Part shown: in pieces, positions 6,074 through 12,724 of the stretch
Layout: every line of letters starts with the position of its first letter
How positions within the stretch are numbered: position 1 is the stretch's first letter
From: Candidatus Dormiibacterota bacterium
GTDB taxonomy: Bacteria > Chloroflexota > Dormibacteria > Dormibacterales > Dormibacteraceae
DNA: 12,724 bases
Assembly: GCA_955652585.1 (NCBI GenBank)
Contig: CATPBF010000092.1
Span: forward strand, 1 to 12,724
Direction: 5' to 3'
The notes under the pieces: model-generated
Databases searched by the model: none
What the model was told of the DNA's origin: nothing
Seen by the model: the letters and a program-made list of their open reading frames with translations, nothing else
Position numbers and translations under genes: made by a program

Positions 6074-7447
6074 GCCGGCGGTGACTTCGACGTTGTGATC
6101 CTCGGGGGCGGGATGGGCGGCTATCCGGCCGCGATCCGCGCCTCTCAGCTCGGCTTGAAGGTAGCCCTCGTGGAGTCCGACAAGCTCGGGGGCACATGCC
6201 TCCACCTCGGCTGCATCCCCACCAAAGTTCTCCTCGAGTCATCGGAGCTCTACCACCGCGTTTCCGCTCGAGGCGCCGAGTTCGGCGTCGACGCGGGCAA
6301 GGTGACCTTCGACTACCCGCGGATTGCCACCCGTCGCGACGCGGTCGTGGGCCAGCTGTTCAAGGGCGTTCAGTTCCTGATGAAGAAGAACAAGATCGAG
6401 GTCATCGCCGGGAAGGGCCGGCTGAGCGACCGGAACACCGTGGTGGTCGGGGCCACACAGGTCAAGGCCCCCCACCTCATCGTCGCGACCGGCTCGGTGG
6501 TCAAGTCCTTGCCCGGGATCGAGTTCGACGGCGAGTACATCGTCTCGTCCGACCACGCGACGCTCGCGCGCTCGGTGCCGGAGTCGATCTGCATCATCGG
6601 CGCGGGTGCGGTAGGTGTGGAGTTCGCGACCCTTTACAACCAGCTCGGCGTCAAGGTGACGCTGCTCGAAGGGTTGGACCGCCTGGTCCCTCTCGAAGAC
6701 GAGGAGATTTCGAAGGAGATGCTCACCGCCTTCAAGAAGGCTGGCATCGACTGCCGGGTCGGCGTACGCGTCAAGGGCGCGAAGAAGGCGCGAGACGGCG
6801 TGAGCGTCGACACCGAGCAGGGCGAGGTGTGGGCGCGTCAACTGCTGGTAGCGGTGGGACGATCGCCACGCTCCAAGGACATCGGCCTGGAGCAGGTCGG
6901 CGTGACCACCCACCCCAACGGCTTCATCAAGGTGGACGAATGGCTGCGCACCTCGGTGGAATCGATCCACGCCATCGGCGACGTGGTCGGCGGCTACCTG
7001 CTGGCCCACGCCGCCTCTCACGAGGGCACGACGGCCGCCGAGGACATCGCGGGCCAGCGGGTGGCGCCGTTTGAGCAGGAGCTCGTGACGCGCTGCACAT
7101 ACTCACATCCGCAGATCGCATCGGTCGGCCTGACCGAGAAACAGGCGCGCGACAGCGGTCGCGAGGTGAAGATCGGCAAGTTTCCCTTCACCGCGCTCGG
7201 CCGCGCGATCATCCACGGCGAGACGGCCGGCTTCGCGAAGATGGTCGCGGACGCGAAGACAGGCCAGCTGCTGGGCGCCCACGTCGTCGGCCCCGAAGCG
7301 ACTGAGCTGATCGCTGAGCCCGCGCTCACGCAGCTCTTCCAGGGCGATGCGTGGGAGCTCGGGCGCAACATCCATCCCCATCCGACCCTGAGCGAAGCGG
7401 TCATGGAAGCGGCTCTGGCCGTAGACGGCAGGGCGATCCACATCTGA
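6071..7447 (+). CDS. lpdV: Dihydrolipoamide dehydrogenase (E3)
   Basis: This 458-aa flavoprotein reoxidises the dihydrolipoyl group of E2 and passes the electrons through FAD to NAD+. The FAD-binding GGGMGG motif is at residues 12-17, and the redox disulfide is Cys43/Cys48 in GGTCLHLGCIPTK. A second Rossmann motif, IIGAGAVGVEFA, starts near residue 176 and ends its strand in an acidic LLE, as expected for NAD. The second FAD motif AIGDVVG is near 300. The C-terminal HPHPTLSE supplies the His437-Glu442 dyad. Length is typical. The ATG is supported by the N-terminal MAGGDFDVVILGGG fold start and the TANNNT box 7 nt upstream. Its stop overlaps the E1 start (TGATG). Standing first in an E3-E1-E2 operon, it is taken as the dedicated E3 of the branched-chain complex, though it could also serve other lipoyl complexes. 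Confidence 0.95.
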   Translation: MAGGDFDVVILGGGMGGYPAAIRASQLGLKVALVESDKLGGTCLHLGCIPTKVLLESSELYHRVSARGAEFGVDAGKVTFDYPRIATRRDAVVGQLFKGVQFLMKKNKIEVIAGKGRLSDRNTVVVGATQVKAPHLIVATGSVVKSLPGIEFDGEYIVSSDHATLARSVPESICIIGAGAVGVEFATLYNQLGVKVTLLEGLDRLVPLEDEEISKEMLTAFKKAGIDCRVGVRVKGAKKARDGVSVDTEQGEVWARQLLVAVGRSPRSKDIGLEQVGVTTHPNGFIKVDEWLRTSVESIHAIGDVVGGYLLAHAASHEGTTAAEDIAGQRVAPFEQELVTRCTYSHPQIASVGLTEKQARDSGREVKIGKFPFTALGRAIIHGETAGFAKMVADAKTGQLLGAHVVGPEATELIAEPALTQLFQGDAWELGRNIHPHPTLSEAVMEAALAVDGRAIHI

Positions 7448-9546
7448 TGGCGACCACCAAGCCGCGCGAGCAGACCTCTGGGGCCCCCGCGCCGAAGGCG
7501 CGGGAGACGACCAAGTTCCGGCCCGAGTGGCGGTTCCAGGAACCGGTCGCGTGGCGCGACACCGACCTCGACGAGAAGACCCTGAAGGAGTGGTTCTACT
7601 TCATCCTGCTGGGGCGGCAGATCGACTATCGCTTCCAGGTTCTCAACCGGCAGGGGCGCGCGCCATTCATCATCTCCTGCGCCGGCCACGAGGCCGCGCA
7701 GATCGGCGTCAGCTGGCCTCTCCGGCCGAAGTACGACTGGGTCTCCCCTTACTACCGCGACGTCGTGCTCTGCATGCGCATGGGCATGACCCCGCTGGAC
7801 CTGATGCTTTCCGTGCTCGCGAAGCCTGCCGATCCCGCTTCGGGCGGCAAGCAGACGCCAGGCCACTTCTCAGACACGCGACTCAACATCATCTCGGGTG
7901 GCTCGCCGGTCGCCACGCAGATGGTGCACGGCGCGGGAGTCGCCTACGCGCTGAAGATGGACGGCACCGACAAGGTCGTGATGACGAACTATGGGGAAGG
8001 CGCCGGCTCCGAAGGCGACACGCACGAAGCCTTCAACTTCGCCGCGATCTACAACCTGCCGGAGATCTTCGTCTGCGAGAACAACGGCTTCGCGATCTCC
8101 ACGCCGTTCAACAAGGAGTATGCGATCGAGCACGTCGCCCAGCGCGCGGCCGGCTATGGCTTCCCCGGCGTCACCCTCGACGGCCGCGACCCCGTCACGT
8201 GCTACTTCGTGGCCAAGGAGGCGATCGCGCGAGCACGCGCGGGGCAAGGCCCGACGCTGATCGAGTGCCTGGTCGACCGCCTCGGCGCCCACTCGTCCGA
8301 GGACGACCAGCGCCGGTACCGAGCCCAGGAGGAAATCGACCAGCTCGCCCAGAACGACTGCCTCGAGCGATTCAAGAAGCGCCTGCTCGACGAGGGCGTG
8401 CTCAGCGCCAAGGAAATCGAGGCTCTCGAGGAGAAGGTCAAGGCAGAGGTCGCCGAGGCCACGAGGCAGGGCATGGATTCGCCAGACGCTCCGCCCGAGA
8501 ACGCGCTCACCAACGTCTACGGCCTCGACGTACCGAAGGCCATCGACCCACCTGTCGGAGTCGAGGCCGAAGACATGAACATGGTCGCGGCGCTGCGCTC
8601 GTGCCTCACCGAGGAGATGGAGCTCGACGAGCGTGTGATGGTGCTCGGCGAGGATGTTGGCCAGAAGGGCGGAGTCTTCCTGGTCACCGACGGTTTGCGC
8701 AAGCGCTTCGGCGAGCAGCGGGTAATCGACACGCCGCTTGCCGAGTCGTCGATCGCCGGCATTAGTCTCGGCCTTGCGCTGGCCGGTAAGCGTCCTGTCG
8801 CCGAGATGCAGTTCGCCGACTTCGCGCACATGGCGTTCAACCAGATCACCAACGAGATCGCGAAGTTTCGGTATCGCAGCGATGGTGATTGGTCGGTGCC
8901 GATAGTCATTCGCGCACCGTTCGGCGGCCACGCGCACGGTGCGCTCTACCACTCGCAGTCGATCGAAGCGCGTTTCGCCACGCCGGGCCTGAAGATCGTC
9001 ATCCCATCGAGCCCTTACGAGGCGAAGGGTCTCCTGCTCGCGTCGATTCGCGACCCCGACCCCGTCCTCTTTTTCGAACACAAACGCCTTTACCGCATGT
9101 TCAAGGAGCCCGTTCCCAAGGGCGAGTATCTGATCCCCCTGCAGGTTGCGCGCACGGCGCGCGAAGGCACCGACATCTCGGTGTTCTGTTACGGCCTCAT
9201 GGTCTCGTACGCGCACGAGGCGGCCAAGGTCCTCGACCGCGAGGGCGTGAGCGTAGAGATCCTCGACCTCCGCACCGTGTACCCGCTCGACAAGCAGGCG
9301 ATCATCTCGTCCGCTCGCAAGACTGGCAAGTGCCTGGTGCTGTACGAAGACAACCTGAGCGTCTCGGTCGGCTCTGAGGTGGCCGCTATCATCGCCGATG
9401 AGGCGTGGCGCTGGCTGGATGCGCCCGTGAAGCGGCTCGGCGGCCTCGACGTCCCGGCGATCCCCTATGCACCGGCGATGGAGGAGGCGTTCATGCCCAA
9501 CCCCGAGAAGATCGCCGCCGCATTGAGAGAGCTCGCGGCGTTCTAG
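7447..9546 (+). CDS. Branched-chain 2-oxoacid dehydrogenase E1, fused alpha and beta subunits
   Basis: This 699-aa protein carries both E1 chains. E1 decarboxylates the 2-oxo acid with thiamine diphosphate and transfers the acyl group to lipoyl-E2. Residues about 20-375 are alpha: a GHEAAQIG segment, YYRD, GHFSD, and the ThDP/Mg motif from GEGAGSEGD (183-191) to Asn212, with HSSEDDQRRYR (282-292) matching the regulatory loop region. GEG followed by SEGD resembles branched-chain rather than pyruvate E1 alpha. Residues about 377-699 are beta: LGEDVGQKGGVF, DTPLAESSIAG, FADF, and catalytic-type His502 in YHSQS. The beta part begins MNMVAALRS at residue 376-377, with no internal stop. The ATG overlaps the lpdV stop; a longer in-frame reading from 7351 is inside lpdV and rejected. 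The fusion corresponds to bkdAA plus bkdAB of Bacillus. Pyruvate as a side substrate cannot be excluded. Confidence 0.93.
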   Translation: MATTKPREQTSGAPAPKARETTKFRPEWRFQEPVAWRDTDLDEKTLKEWFYFILLGRQIDYRFQVLNRQGRAPFIISCAGHEAAQIGVSWPLRPKYDWVSPYYRDVVLCMRMGMTPLDLMLSVLAKPADPASGGKQTPGHFSDTRLNIISGGSPVATQMVHGAGVAYALKMDGTDKVVMTNYGEGAGSEGDTHEAFNFAAIYNLPEIFVCENNGFAISTPFNKEYAIEHVAQRAAGYGFPGVTLDGRDPVTCYFVAKEAIARARAGQGPTLIECLVDRLGAHSSEDDQRRYRAQEEIDQLAQNDCLERFKKRLLDEGVLSAKEIEALEEKVKAEVAEATRQGMDSPDAPPENALTNVYGLDVPKAIDPPVGVEAEDMNMVAALRSCLTEEMELDERVMVLGEDVGQKGGVFLVTDGLRKRFGEQRVIDTPLAESSIAGISLGLALAGKRPVAEMQFADFAHMAFNQITNEIAKFRYRSDGDWSVPIVIRAPFGGHAHGALYHSQSIEARFATPGLKIVIPSSPYEAKGLLLASIRDPDPVLFFEHKRLYRMFKEPVPKGEYLIPLQVARTAREGTDISVFCYGLMVSYAHEAAKVLDREGVSVEILDLRTVYPLDKQAIISSARKTGKCLVLYEDNLSVSVGSEVAAIIADEAWRWLDAPVKRLGGLDVPAIPYAPAMEEAFMPNPEKIAAALRELAAF

Positions 9547-9548
9547 TC

Positions 9549-10886
9549 ATGGCTGCCAAGACGACTCGGGTCGTGATGCCGCAGCTGGGCGAGTCAGTCC
9601 ATGAGGGGACCATCTCCAAGTGGCTCGTCAAGCCGGGCGACAAGGTGGTCGAGTTCGAGCCGATGCTCGAGGTCGACACCGACAAGGTGAGCGCCGAGGT
9701 CCCGTCGCCGGTCAGCGGCATCCTGCGCGAGATCCTGGCCCAGGAGGGGCAGACGGTGCAGGCCGGGGCGGAGATCGCCGTAGTCGAGGTTGGCGCCGAT
9801 GGAGAGGCAGCAGTCCCCTCTCCCCCACGGGGAGAGGGTCAGGGAGAGGGGCGGGAGCAACCCAAGCCGACTGCCGCGAAAGCTGCGCCGGCTCCTCAGC
9901 CGGTGGCGGCGACGGCACCGGCACCGCAGCCGGCGGCGGCAGCGCCCGCAGCGCCCTCCCCCTCGCCTGCGCCCGCTGCGCCCTCGCCTGTCTTAGATGG
10001 CGGCGAGCATCGCTTCTCCCCCGCGGTCCAGATGCTGGCCTCCGAGCTGGGCGTCGACCTCGCCCAAGTGCGTGGGACGGGGATCGGCGGGCGGGTGACC
10101 AAGAAAGACGTGGAGCAGTTTGCAGCTGCCGCCAAAGCCGCCCCTGTCGCCAAACCACAGCCAGCCGTCGCGCCGGCCGCGCCAGGCGAAGGCGACCAGG
10201 TCGTTCAGCTCACGCGCGTGCGACGCCTCATCGCCGAGAACATGGTGCGCTCGAAGACGACCATCCCCCACGCGTGGCAAACGCAAGAGGCGGACACGTC
10301 CGGCGTGGTCGCGCATCGCAATGCCAACAAGGCGGCTTTTCAGAAACAGGAGGGTTTTTCCCTCACATATCTTCCCTATGTGATGGCCGCCACCATCTCC
10401 GCGCTCCGCGCGCACCCTGAGGTCAACTCGACATTCAATGAGACCGAGCTGATCATCCATCGGGACATCAACCTGGGCGTCTCGGTGGGTCTCGAAGACA
10501 CCCTGGTCGTACCGGTCGTCCGGCGCGCTGATGGGCTGTCGATCGCCGGCCTCGCGCGCGCGGTCAACGATCTGGCCACCCGCGCTCGCAACAAGCAGTT
10601 GAAGGCTGACGACCTGAGCGGGGGGACCTTCACTGTCAACAACTCAGGAACCTTCGGAACGCTGTTCAGCTACTCGGTCATCAATCCCGGCCAGTCCGGC
10701 ATCCTCACGATGGAGGCGATAGTCGAGCGGCCAATGGCGGTGAACGGCATGATCGGAATCAAGCCGATGATGTATCTCTGCTTCTCGTTCGATCACCGCG
10801 TGCTCGACGGGTTGATGGCGGCCCGCTTCCTGACCTCCTGCCGCAAATGGCTGGAGTCGGTGACGCTGGACCTGCCGGTCTACTAA
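9549..10886 (+). CDS. bkdB: Branched-chain 2-oxoacid dehydrogenase E2, lipoyl acyltransferase
   Basis: This 445-aa core enzyme moves the acyl group from lipoyl-lysine to CoA. A single lipoyl domain covers residues 7-85 with the lipoylated Lys46 in VDTDKVSAEV. An Ala/Pro-rich linker follows, then a peripheral subunit-binding domain at about 155-193 (FSPAVQMLASELGVDL, GTGIGGRVTKKDV), a second Ala/Pro linker, and the catalytic domain from about 215 to the end. The active-site motif is DHRVLDG at 415-421, with His416 and Asp420. IPHAW, GGTFTVNNSGTFG and the lipoyl MPQLGESV-EGTISKWLV match the remembered Bacillus BkdB closely, which favours the branched-chain assignment over E2 of pyruvate or 2-oxoglutarate complexes. 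The ATG follows the E1 stop by 2 nt, without a strong ribosome site. The first linker contains an unusual palindrome-encoded stretch. Confidence 0.94.
   Translation: MAAKTTRVVMPQLGESVHEGTISKWLVKPGDKVVEFEPMLEVDTDKVSAEVPSPVSGILREILAQEGQTVQAGAEIAVVEVGADGEAAVPSPPRGEGQGEGREQPKPTAAKAAPAPQPVAATAPAPQPAAAAPAAPSPSPAPAAPSPVLDGGEHRFSPAVQMLASELGVDLAQVRGTGIGGRVTKKDVEQFAAAAKAAPVAKPQPAVAPAAPGEGDQVVQLTRVRRLIAENMVRSKTTIPHAWQTQEADTSGVVAHRNANKAAFQKQEGFSLTYLPYVMAATISALRAHPEVNSTFNETELIIHRDINLGVSVGLEDTLVVPVVRRADGLSIAGLARAVNDLATRARNKQLKADDLSGGTFTVNNSGTFGTLFSYSVINPGQSGILTMEAIVERPMAVNGMIGIKPMMYLCFSFDHRVLDGLMAARFLTSCRKWLESVTLDLPVY
9815..9851 (+). repeat. Palindromic element in the bkdB linker
   Basis: CCCTCTCCCC (9816-9825) and GGGGAGAGGG (9829-9838) form a perfect 10-bp inverted repeat with loop CAC. 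A further copy of the right arm, GGGAGAGGGG (9842-9851), can pair with CCCCTCTCCC at 9815-9824. In frame it encodes PSPPRGEGQGEG at residues 90-101, breaking the Ala/Pro composition of the linker. Similar CCCTCTCC/GGAGAGGG palindromes are common dispersed repeats in GC-rich genomes, usually between genes. Confidence 0.65.
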
Positions 10887-10892
10887 CCCCGT

Positions 10893-10923
10893 GTGGCTTT
10901 TAGGCCGGAGAACTCCGGCCGTC
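10893..10923 (+). repeat. Palindromic repeat, copy A (REP-like)
   Basis: GTGG, four bases and TAGG lead into a perfect 8-bp stem GGCCGGAG-AA-CTCCGGCC (10903-10920), followed by GTC. It begins 6 nt after the bkdB stop. There is no T-run after the stem, so it is classed as a repeat, though it may still help end or protect the bkd transcript. Confidence 0.7.
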
Positions 10924-10981
10924 CCCGACTCGCCTAAATGCCACCGACATGGCGGGGAGTGGCTATTTCAGTAAGTCCAAA

Positions 10982-10994
10982 CAGCGGGAAAGAG
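10982..10994 (+). repeat. 13-bp direct repeat, first copy, following palindrome A
   Basis: CAGCGGGAAAGAG lies about 80 bp after the TAGG of repeat A, with TATTTC 12 nt before it. The same arrangement is found after repeat C. Confidence 0.5.
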
Positions 10995-11026
10995 CGCAGC
11001 CGCGCCGGCGAAGCCGGCCCGGCGAT

Positions 11027-11052
11027 GAGGGAAAACCGGCAGGTTTTTCCTC
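11027..11052. terminator. Candidate bidirectional hairpin between convergent genes
   Basis: GAGGGAAAACC (11027-11037), loop GGCA and GGTTTTTCCTC (11042-11052) form an 11-bp stem with ten Watson-Crick pairs and one G-T. It is 7 nt beyond the glycosyltransferase stop and lies between two converging genes. Another stem, GCCGGC-GAA-GCCGGC, is at 11004-11018. The U-rich part is inside the stem rather than after it, so termination is only probable. Confidence 0.4.
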
Positions 11053-11059
11053 ACAACTC

Positions 11060-12253
11060 TTAGTCGCGTTCGATCGCCAGAATACTGATGAAAAAGCTCG
11101 CGAAGATGGTCTGCGTACCGAGCGCGAGCAGGACTACGGCGGGAATCACCTCGCGCATCGTGGTCGATGGATTCAGGTTTCCGAAACCCACCGACTGCCA
11201 GCTCACGACTGCCAGCACCAGCGCCACGAACCCGCCCAAGGCCATCACCGCGCCGGCGAGCAGCCCGACCTCGAGGGTGATGTAGCGCAGCAGCGTCTGC
11301 AGGACCGGGTGCGGCGGATGGAAGCCCTCGCGAATCGCGAACATCTTGGTGAAAACGGCGAACAGTACCAGCTGATACCCGAGCAGCGCGAGGAAGCCCG
11401 CCACCAGCAGCGTATGAATGTCGAGGCGAACACCACCGATTTGCAGCGGGCCTGCGACGAGCAGGGCGGAGACAACCAGACCTCCGGCCAGTAAAGCCAA
11501 GCCCGGATACAGAAACAGCCAACGCGGGCTGAACAGCAACATGAAGCGCAGGTGGCGCCAGCCGTCGCGCCAGGTGCGCAAGTGGGGCGGCCGCGACCGG
11601 CCGTCGGGGTGCAGCACCACAGGCACCTCGGTGATGCGCATTCCTTTCAACGAGGCCTTGATGACCATCTCGCTTGCGAACTCCATGCCGGTCGCGCGCA
11701 ACCGCATCCGGTCGTAGGCGTCCTTCGTGAACGCGCGCAGCCCGCAGTGCGTGTCTCCGACGGGGGCATGAAAGAAGATCCTGCTGATCCGTGTGAGGAC
11801 CGGGTTGCCCAGCCAGCGGTGCGACCAGGGCATTGCGCCAGGCTCGATCCCGCCCTGGAACCGATTGCCGACCACCAGGTCGTAGCCTTCGCGCAGCTTG
11901 GCGACCAGCGGCGCGATGGCGGCGAAGTCATAGCTCGCGTCGGCGTCGCCCATGACGACGATCCCACCTTGCGCCGCATTGATGCCGCCGATCAGCGCGC
12001 TGCCATAACCCTTCCTCTGAACGTCGACCACTTTGGCGCCGAGCTCTCGCGCGAGCAGCTGAGAACCGTCGCTGCTCCCGTTGTCGGCGACGATGATCTC
12101 GGCCGAGTACCCGCCCTTCTCGATGGCCTCGCGTGCCTTCGCAATGCAGGTGGCAAGGGTCTCGGCTTCGTTGAGGCAGGGCATGACGATCGAGATTTCG
12201 ACCGCGGCCGGCGCGCCGTGCACCGCCGATGACGGACGAGGCGCGGTCTTCAT
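11060..12253 (-). CDS. Family 2 glycosyltransferase with C-terminal membrane helices
   Basis: This 397-aa enzyme has a cytoplasmic GT-A domain and a membrane anchor. Residues 19-31 (EISIVMPCLNEAE) start the nucleotide-sugar fold, DNGSSDGS is at 57-64, and the metal-binding DAD is at 103-105 in GDADASYDF. GMEFASEMVIKA and HPDGRSRPPHLRTW follow, as in polyprenyl-phosphate mannose or glucose synthase-like proteins. Four hydrophobic segments fill roughly the last 150 residues. It probably loads a sugar on polyprenyl phosphate, the donor type that GT-C enzymes such as those at 3530-6030 use; that link is inference. The ATG at 12253 is chosen over a GTG-like extension to 12307 because TAGGCT (12267-12262 on the minus strand) lies 8 nt upstream and the conserved fold follows soon after. 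It converges on bkdB. Confidence 0.92.
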   Translation of the reverse strand: MKTAPRPSSAVHGAPAAVEISIVMPCLNEAETLATCIAKAREAIEKGGYSAEIIVADNGSSDGSQLLARELGAKVVDVQRKGYGSALIGGINAAQGGIVVMGDADASYDFAAIAPLVAKLREGYDLVVGNRFQGGIEPGAMPWSHRWLGNPVLTRISRIFFHAPVGDTHCGLRAFTKDAYDRMRLRATGMEFASEMVIKASLKGMRITEVPVVLHPDGRSRPPHLRTWRDGWRHLRFMLLFSPRWLFLYPGLALLAGGLVVSALLVAGPLQIGGVRLDIHTLLVAGFLALLGYQLVLFAVFTKMFAIREGFHPPHPVLQTLLRYITLEVGLLAGAVMALGGFVALVLAVVSWQSVGFGNLNPSTTMREVIPAVVLLALGTQTIFASFFISILAIERD

Positions 12254-12267
12254 GGCGCTAGAGCCTA
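12251..12267 (-). promoter_or_regulatory. Candidate leaderless promoter of the family 2 glycosyltransferase
   Basis: On the minus strand TAGGCT (12267-12262) is followed after 8 nt by ATG at 12253. No Shine-Dalgarno is visible. The geometry repeats that of the citrate synthase and lpdV starts. Confidence 0.45.
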
Positions 12268-12323
12268 ACGCCGAGCGCAAGGCAAGGCTTGCAGCTTGCG
12301 CTGACAAATAGATCGAAAGCCAA

Positions 12324-12355
12324 GTGGAGCTTAGGCCGGATTTACTCCGGCCGTC
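12324..12355 (+). repeat. Palindromic repeat, copy B (REP-like)
   Basis: GTGG (12324-12327), four bases and TAGG lead into GGCCGGA (12334-12340), loop TTTAC and TCCGGCC (12346-12352), then GTC. It shares the outer bases and spacing with copies A and C but has a longer loop. Confidence 0.7.
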
Positions 12356-12405
12356 ACCCAGTCACGCCTCCTTCCAGGCGCCACCCAGCGTGGCAGAGGA
12401 GAGGG

Positions 12406-12443
12406 GTTGGCCCGCGGAGGGGACTCCTGTCCCCACCGCCAAC
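12406..12443 (+). repeat. Long imperfect hairpin
   Basis: GCGGAGGGGAC (12414-12424), loop TCCT and GTCCCCACCGC (12429-12439) pair over 11 positions with one mismatch. GTTG (12406-12409) and CAAC (12440-12443) can extend the stem after a 4-nt bulge. It does not match the A/B/C family. An A-run follows at 12444-12450, so it is not a plus-strand terminator. Confidence 0.5.
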
Positions 12444-12624
12444 AAAAAATGACCCCGACGGATCGCCTCTCGAGAACTGGTACCTGCCTTGCGGCCTGTT
12501 CCTGTTCTCTCGAACGTTTCCCTCGGGGCCGTTGCCAACACTAGGGGACGGCCGTAGTAGAGCGCAAGACCAAAAGTCAGTTCGCCGCCAAGCGACCAAC
12601 CGTAGCCTTTCAGCACTGACACGC

Positions 12625-12654
12625 GTGGTGTGTAGGCCGGATTCTCCGGCCGTC
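12625..12654 (+). repeat. Palindromic repeat, copy C (REP-like)
   Basis: GTGG, TGTG and TAGG lead into GGCCGGA (12635-12641), loop TTC and TCCGGCC (12645-12651), then GTC. Loop length differs from copies A (2 nt) and B (5 nt), while the arms and flanks are conserved. Confidence 0.7.
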
Positions 12655-12711
12655 CCTAATGTTCCTGGCTGGCTGTACGCGTGGCCATGAGAGATATTTC
12701 GAAAATCTCAT

Positions 12712-12724
12712 CAGCGGGAAAGAG
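12712..12724 (+). repeat. 13-bp direct repeat, second copy, following palindrome C
   Basis: CAGCGGGAAAGAG recurs at the window end, about 80 bp after the TAGG of repeat C, again preceded by TATTTC (11 nt before). The window cuts it off, so the true length of the shared unit is not visible. Confidence 0.5.

Larger units (their letters stand above)
12254..12724. other. Intergenic region with palindromes and no convincing gene
   Basis: These 471 bases upstream of the glycosyltransferase hold repeat copies B and C, a separate long hairpin and the 13-bp module at the window edge. Several open frames exist on both strands, but they overlap each other, run through the repeats and show no family motif. 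The most coding-like is an 86-codon minus-strand frame (12362-12622, GTG start), which I do not call. Confidence 0.6.

Noticed and set aside
7351..7446. 5' extension of the fused E1
   Set aside because: It overlaps the lpdV C-terminus, including the HPHPTLSE region, and has no family similarity.
7870..9216. 448-codon minus-strand frame opposite E1
   Set aside because: Length arises from GC-rich codon bias; the plus strand encodes a motif-complete enzyme.
9405..9548. 5' extension of bkdB
   Set aside because: It is inside E1 beta in another frame; the lipoyl domain starts right after the ATG at 9549.
10903..10920. Perfect 8-bp hairpin as an intrinsic terminator of the bkd operon
   Set aside because: No T-run follows, and the same sequence recurs upstream of a gene at 12334 and 12635, so it is a repeat first.
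10949..11494. 181-codon plus-strand frame
   Set aside because: It is antisense to the conserved glycosyltransferase, and its start falls in a repeat-associated region.
12254..12307. N-terminal extension of the family 2 glycosyltransferase to 12307
   Set aside because: The 18 extra residues are Ala/Ser-rich without conserved sequence, and the promoter-like box would lie inside them.
12362..12622. 86-codon minus-strand frame with GTG start
   Set aside because: It starts next to repeat C, has no ribosome site and spans the long hairpin. No family is recognised. It could be a repeat-borne frame; copies elsewhere in the genome would tell.
10893..12654. CRISPR-like interpretation of the three palindromes
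   Set aside because: Spacing is irregular (about 1.4 kb and 0.3 kb), loops vary and a gene lies between them.

Overview
The window is 12.7 kb of GC-rich chromosomal DNA. Two readable signs limit the host. The genes use GC-rich third positions. Three well-defined genes start with GTG or ATG 7-8 nt behind a TANNNT box and have no Shine-Dalgarno sequence, which is the pattern of leaderless transcripts. Together these suggest a high-GC bacterium from a lineage that uses leaderless mRNAs, such as Actinomycetota, Chloroflexota or Candidatus Dormibacterota. That placement is inference; the window holds no rRNA or other phylogenetic marker.

Positions 1-1252 hold poorly characterised genes. There is the possible tail of a plus-strand gene, a 66-aa minus-strand protein with a CxCxxC motif and a strong ribosome-binding site, a 93-aa plus-strand protein built almost wholly of a five-residue repeat, and a minus-strand membrane protein. 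The last two meet tail to tail on one CTAG, which supplies both stop codons.

Positions 1279-6030 look like one plus-strand operon: two tandem citrate synthase paralogues (ATGA overlap) and two GT-C-type membrane proteins joined by a GTGA overlap. The second citrate synthase has Glu where the catalytic Asp is expected. The first GT-C gene has no ATG, GTG or TTG start at the right place.

Positions 6071-10886 form a branched-chain 2-oxoacid dehydrogenase operon with its own promoter-like box: E3 (lpdV), a fused E1 alpha-beta (bkdAA-bkdAB) and E2 (bkdB). The order matches the Bacillus bkd operon. The complex would turn 2-oxo acids from Val, Leu and Ile into branched acyl-CoAs. These feed fatty-acid primers or are broken down to acetyl-CoA and propionyl-CoA, which are the kinds of substrate citrate and methylcitrate synthases use.

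Positions 10887-12724 hold a convergent gene for a membrane-anchored family 2 glycosyltransferase. Three copies of a short palindromic repeat (GTGG-N4-TAGGCCGGA-loop-TCCGGCCGTC) lie around it, one downstream and two upstream, and two of these share a second 13-bp module about 80 bp further on. Other palindromes lie inside reading frames, one in the second GT-C protein and one in the bkdB linker. The most unusual material is this palindrome population, the pentapeptide-repeat protein, the Asp-to-Glu citrate synthase and the missing start codon. I did not find a defence system, prophage, transposase, CRISPR array or RNA gene.
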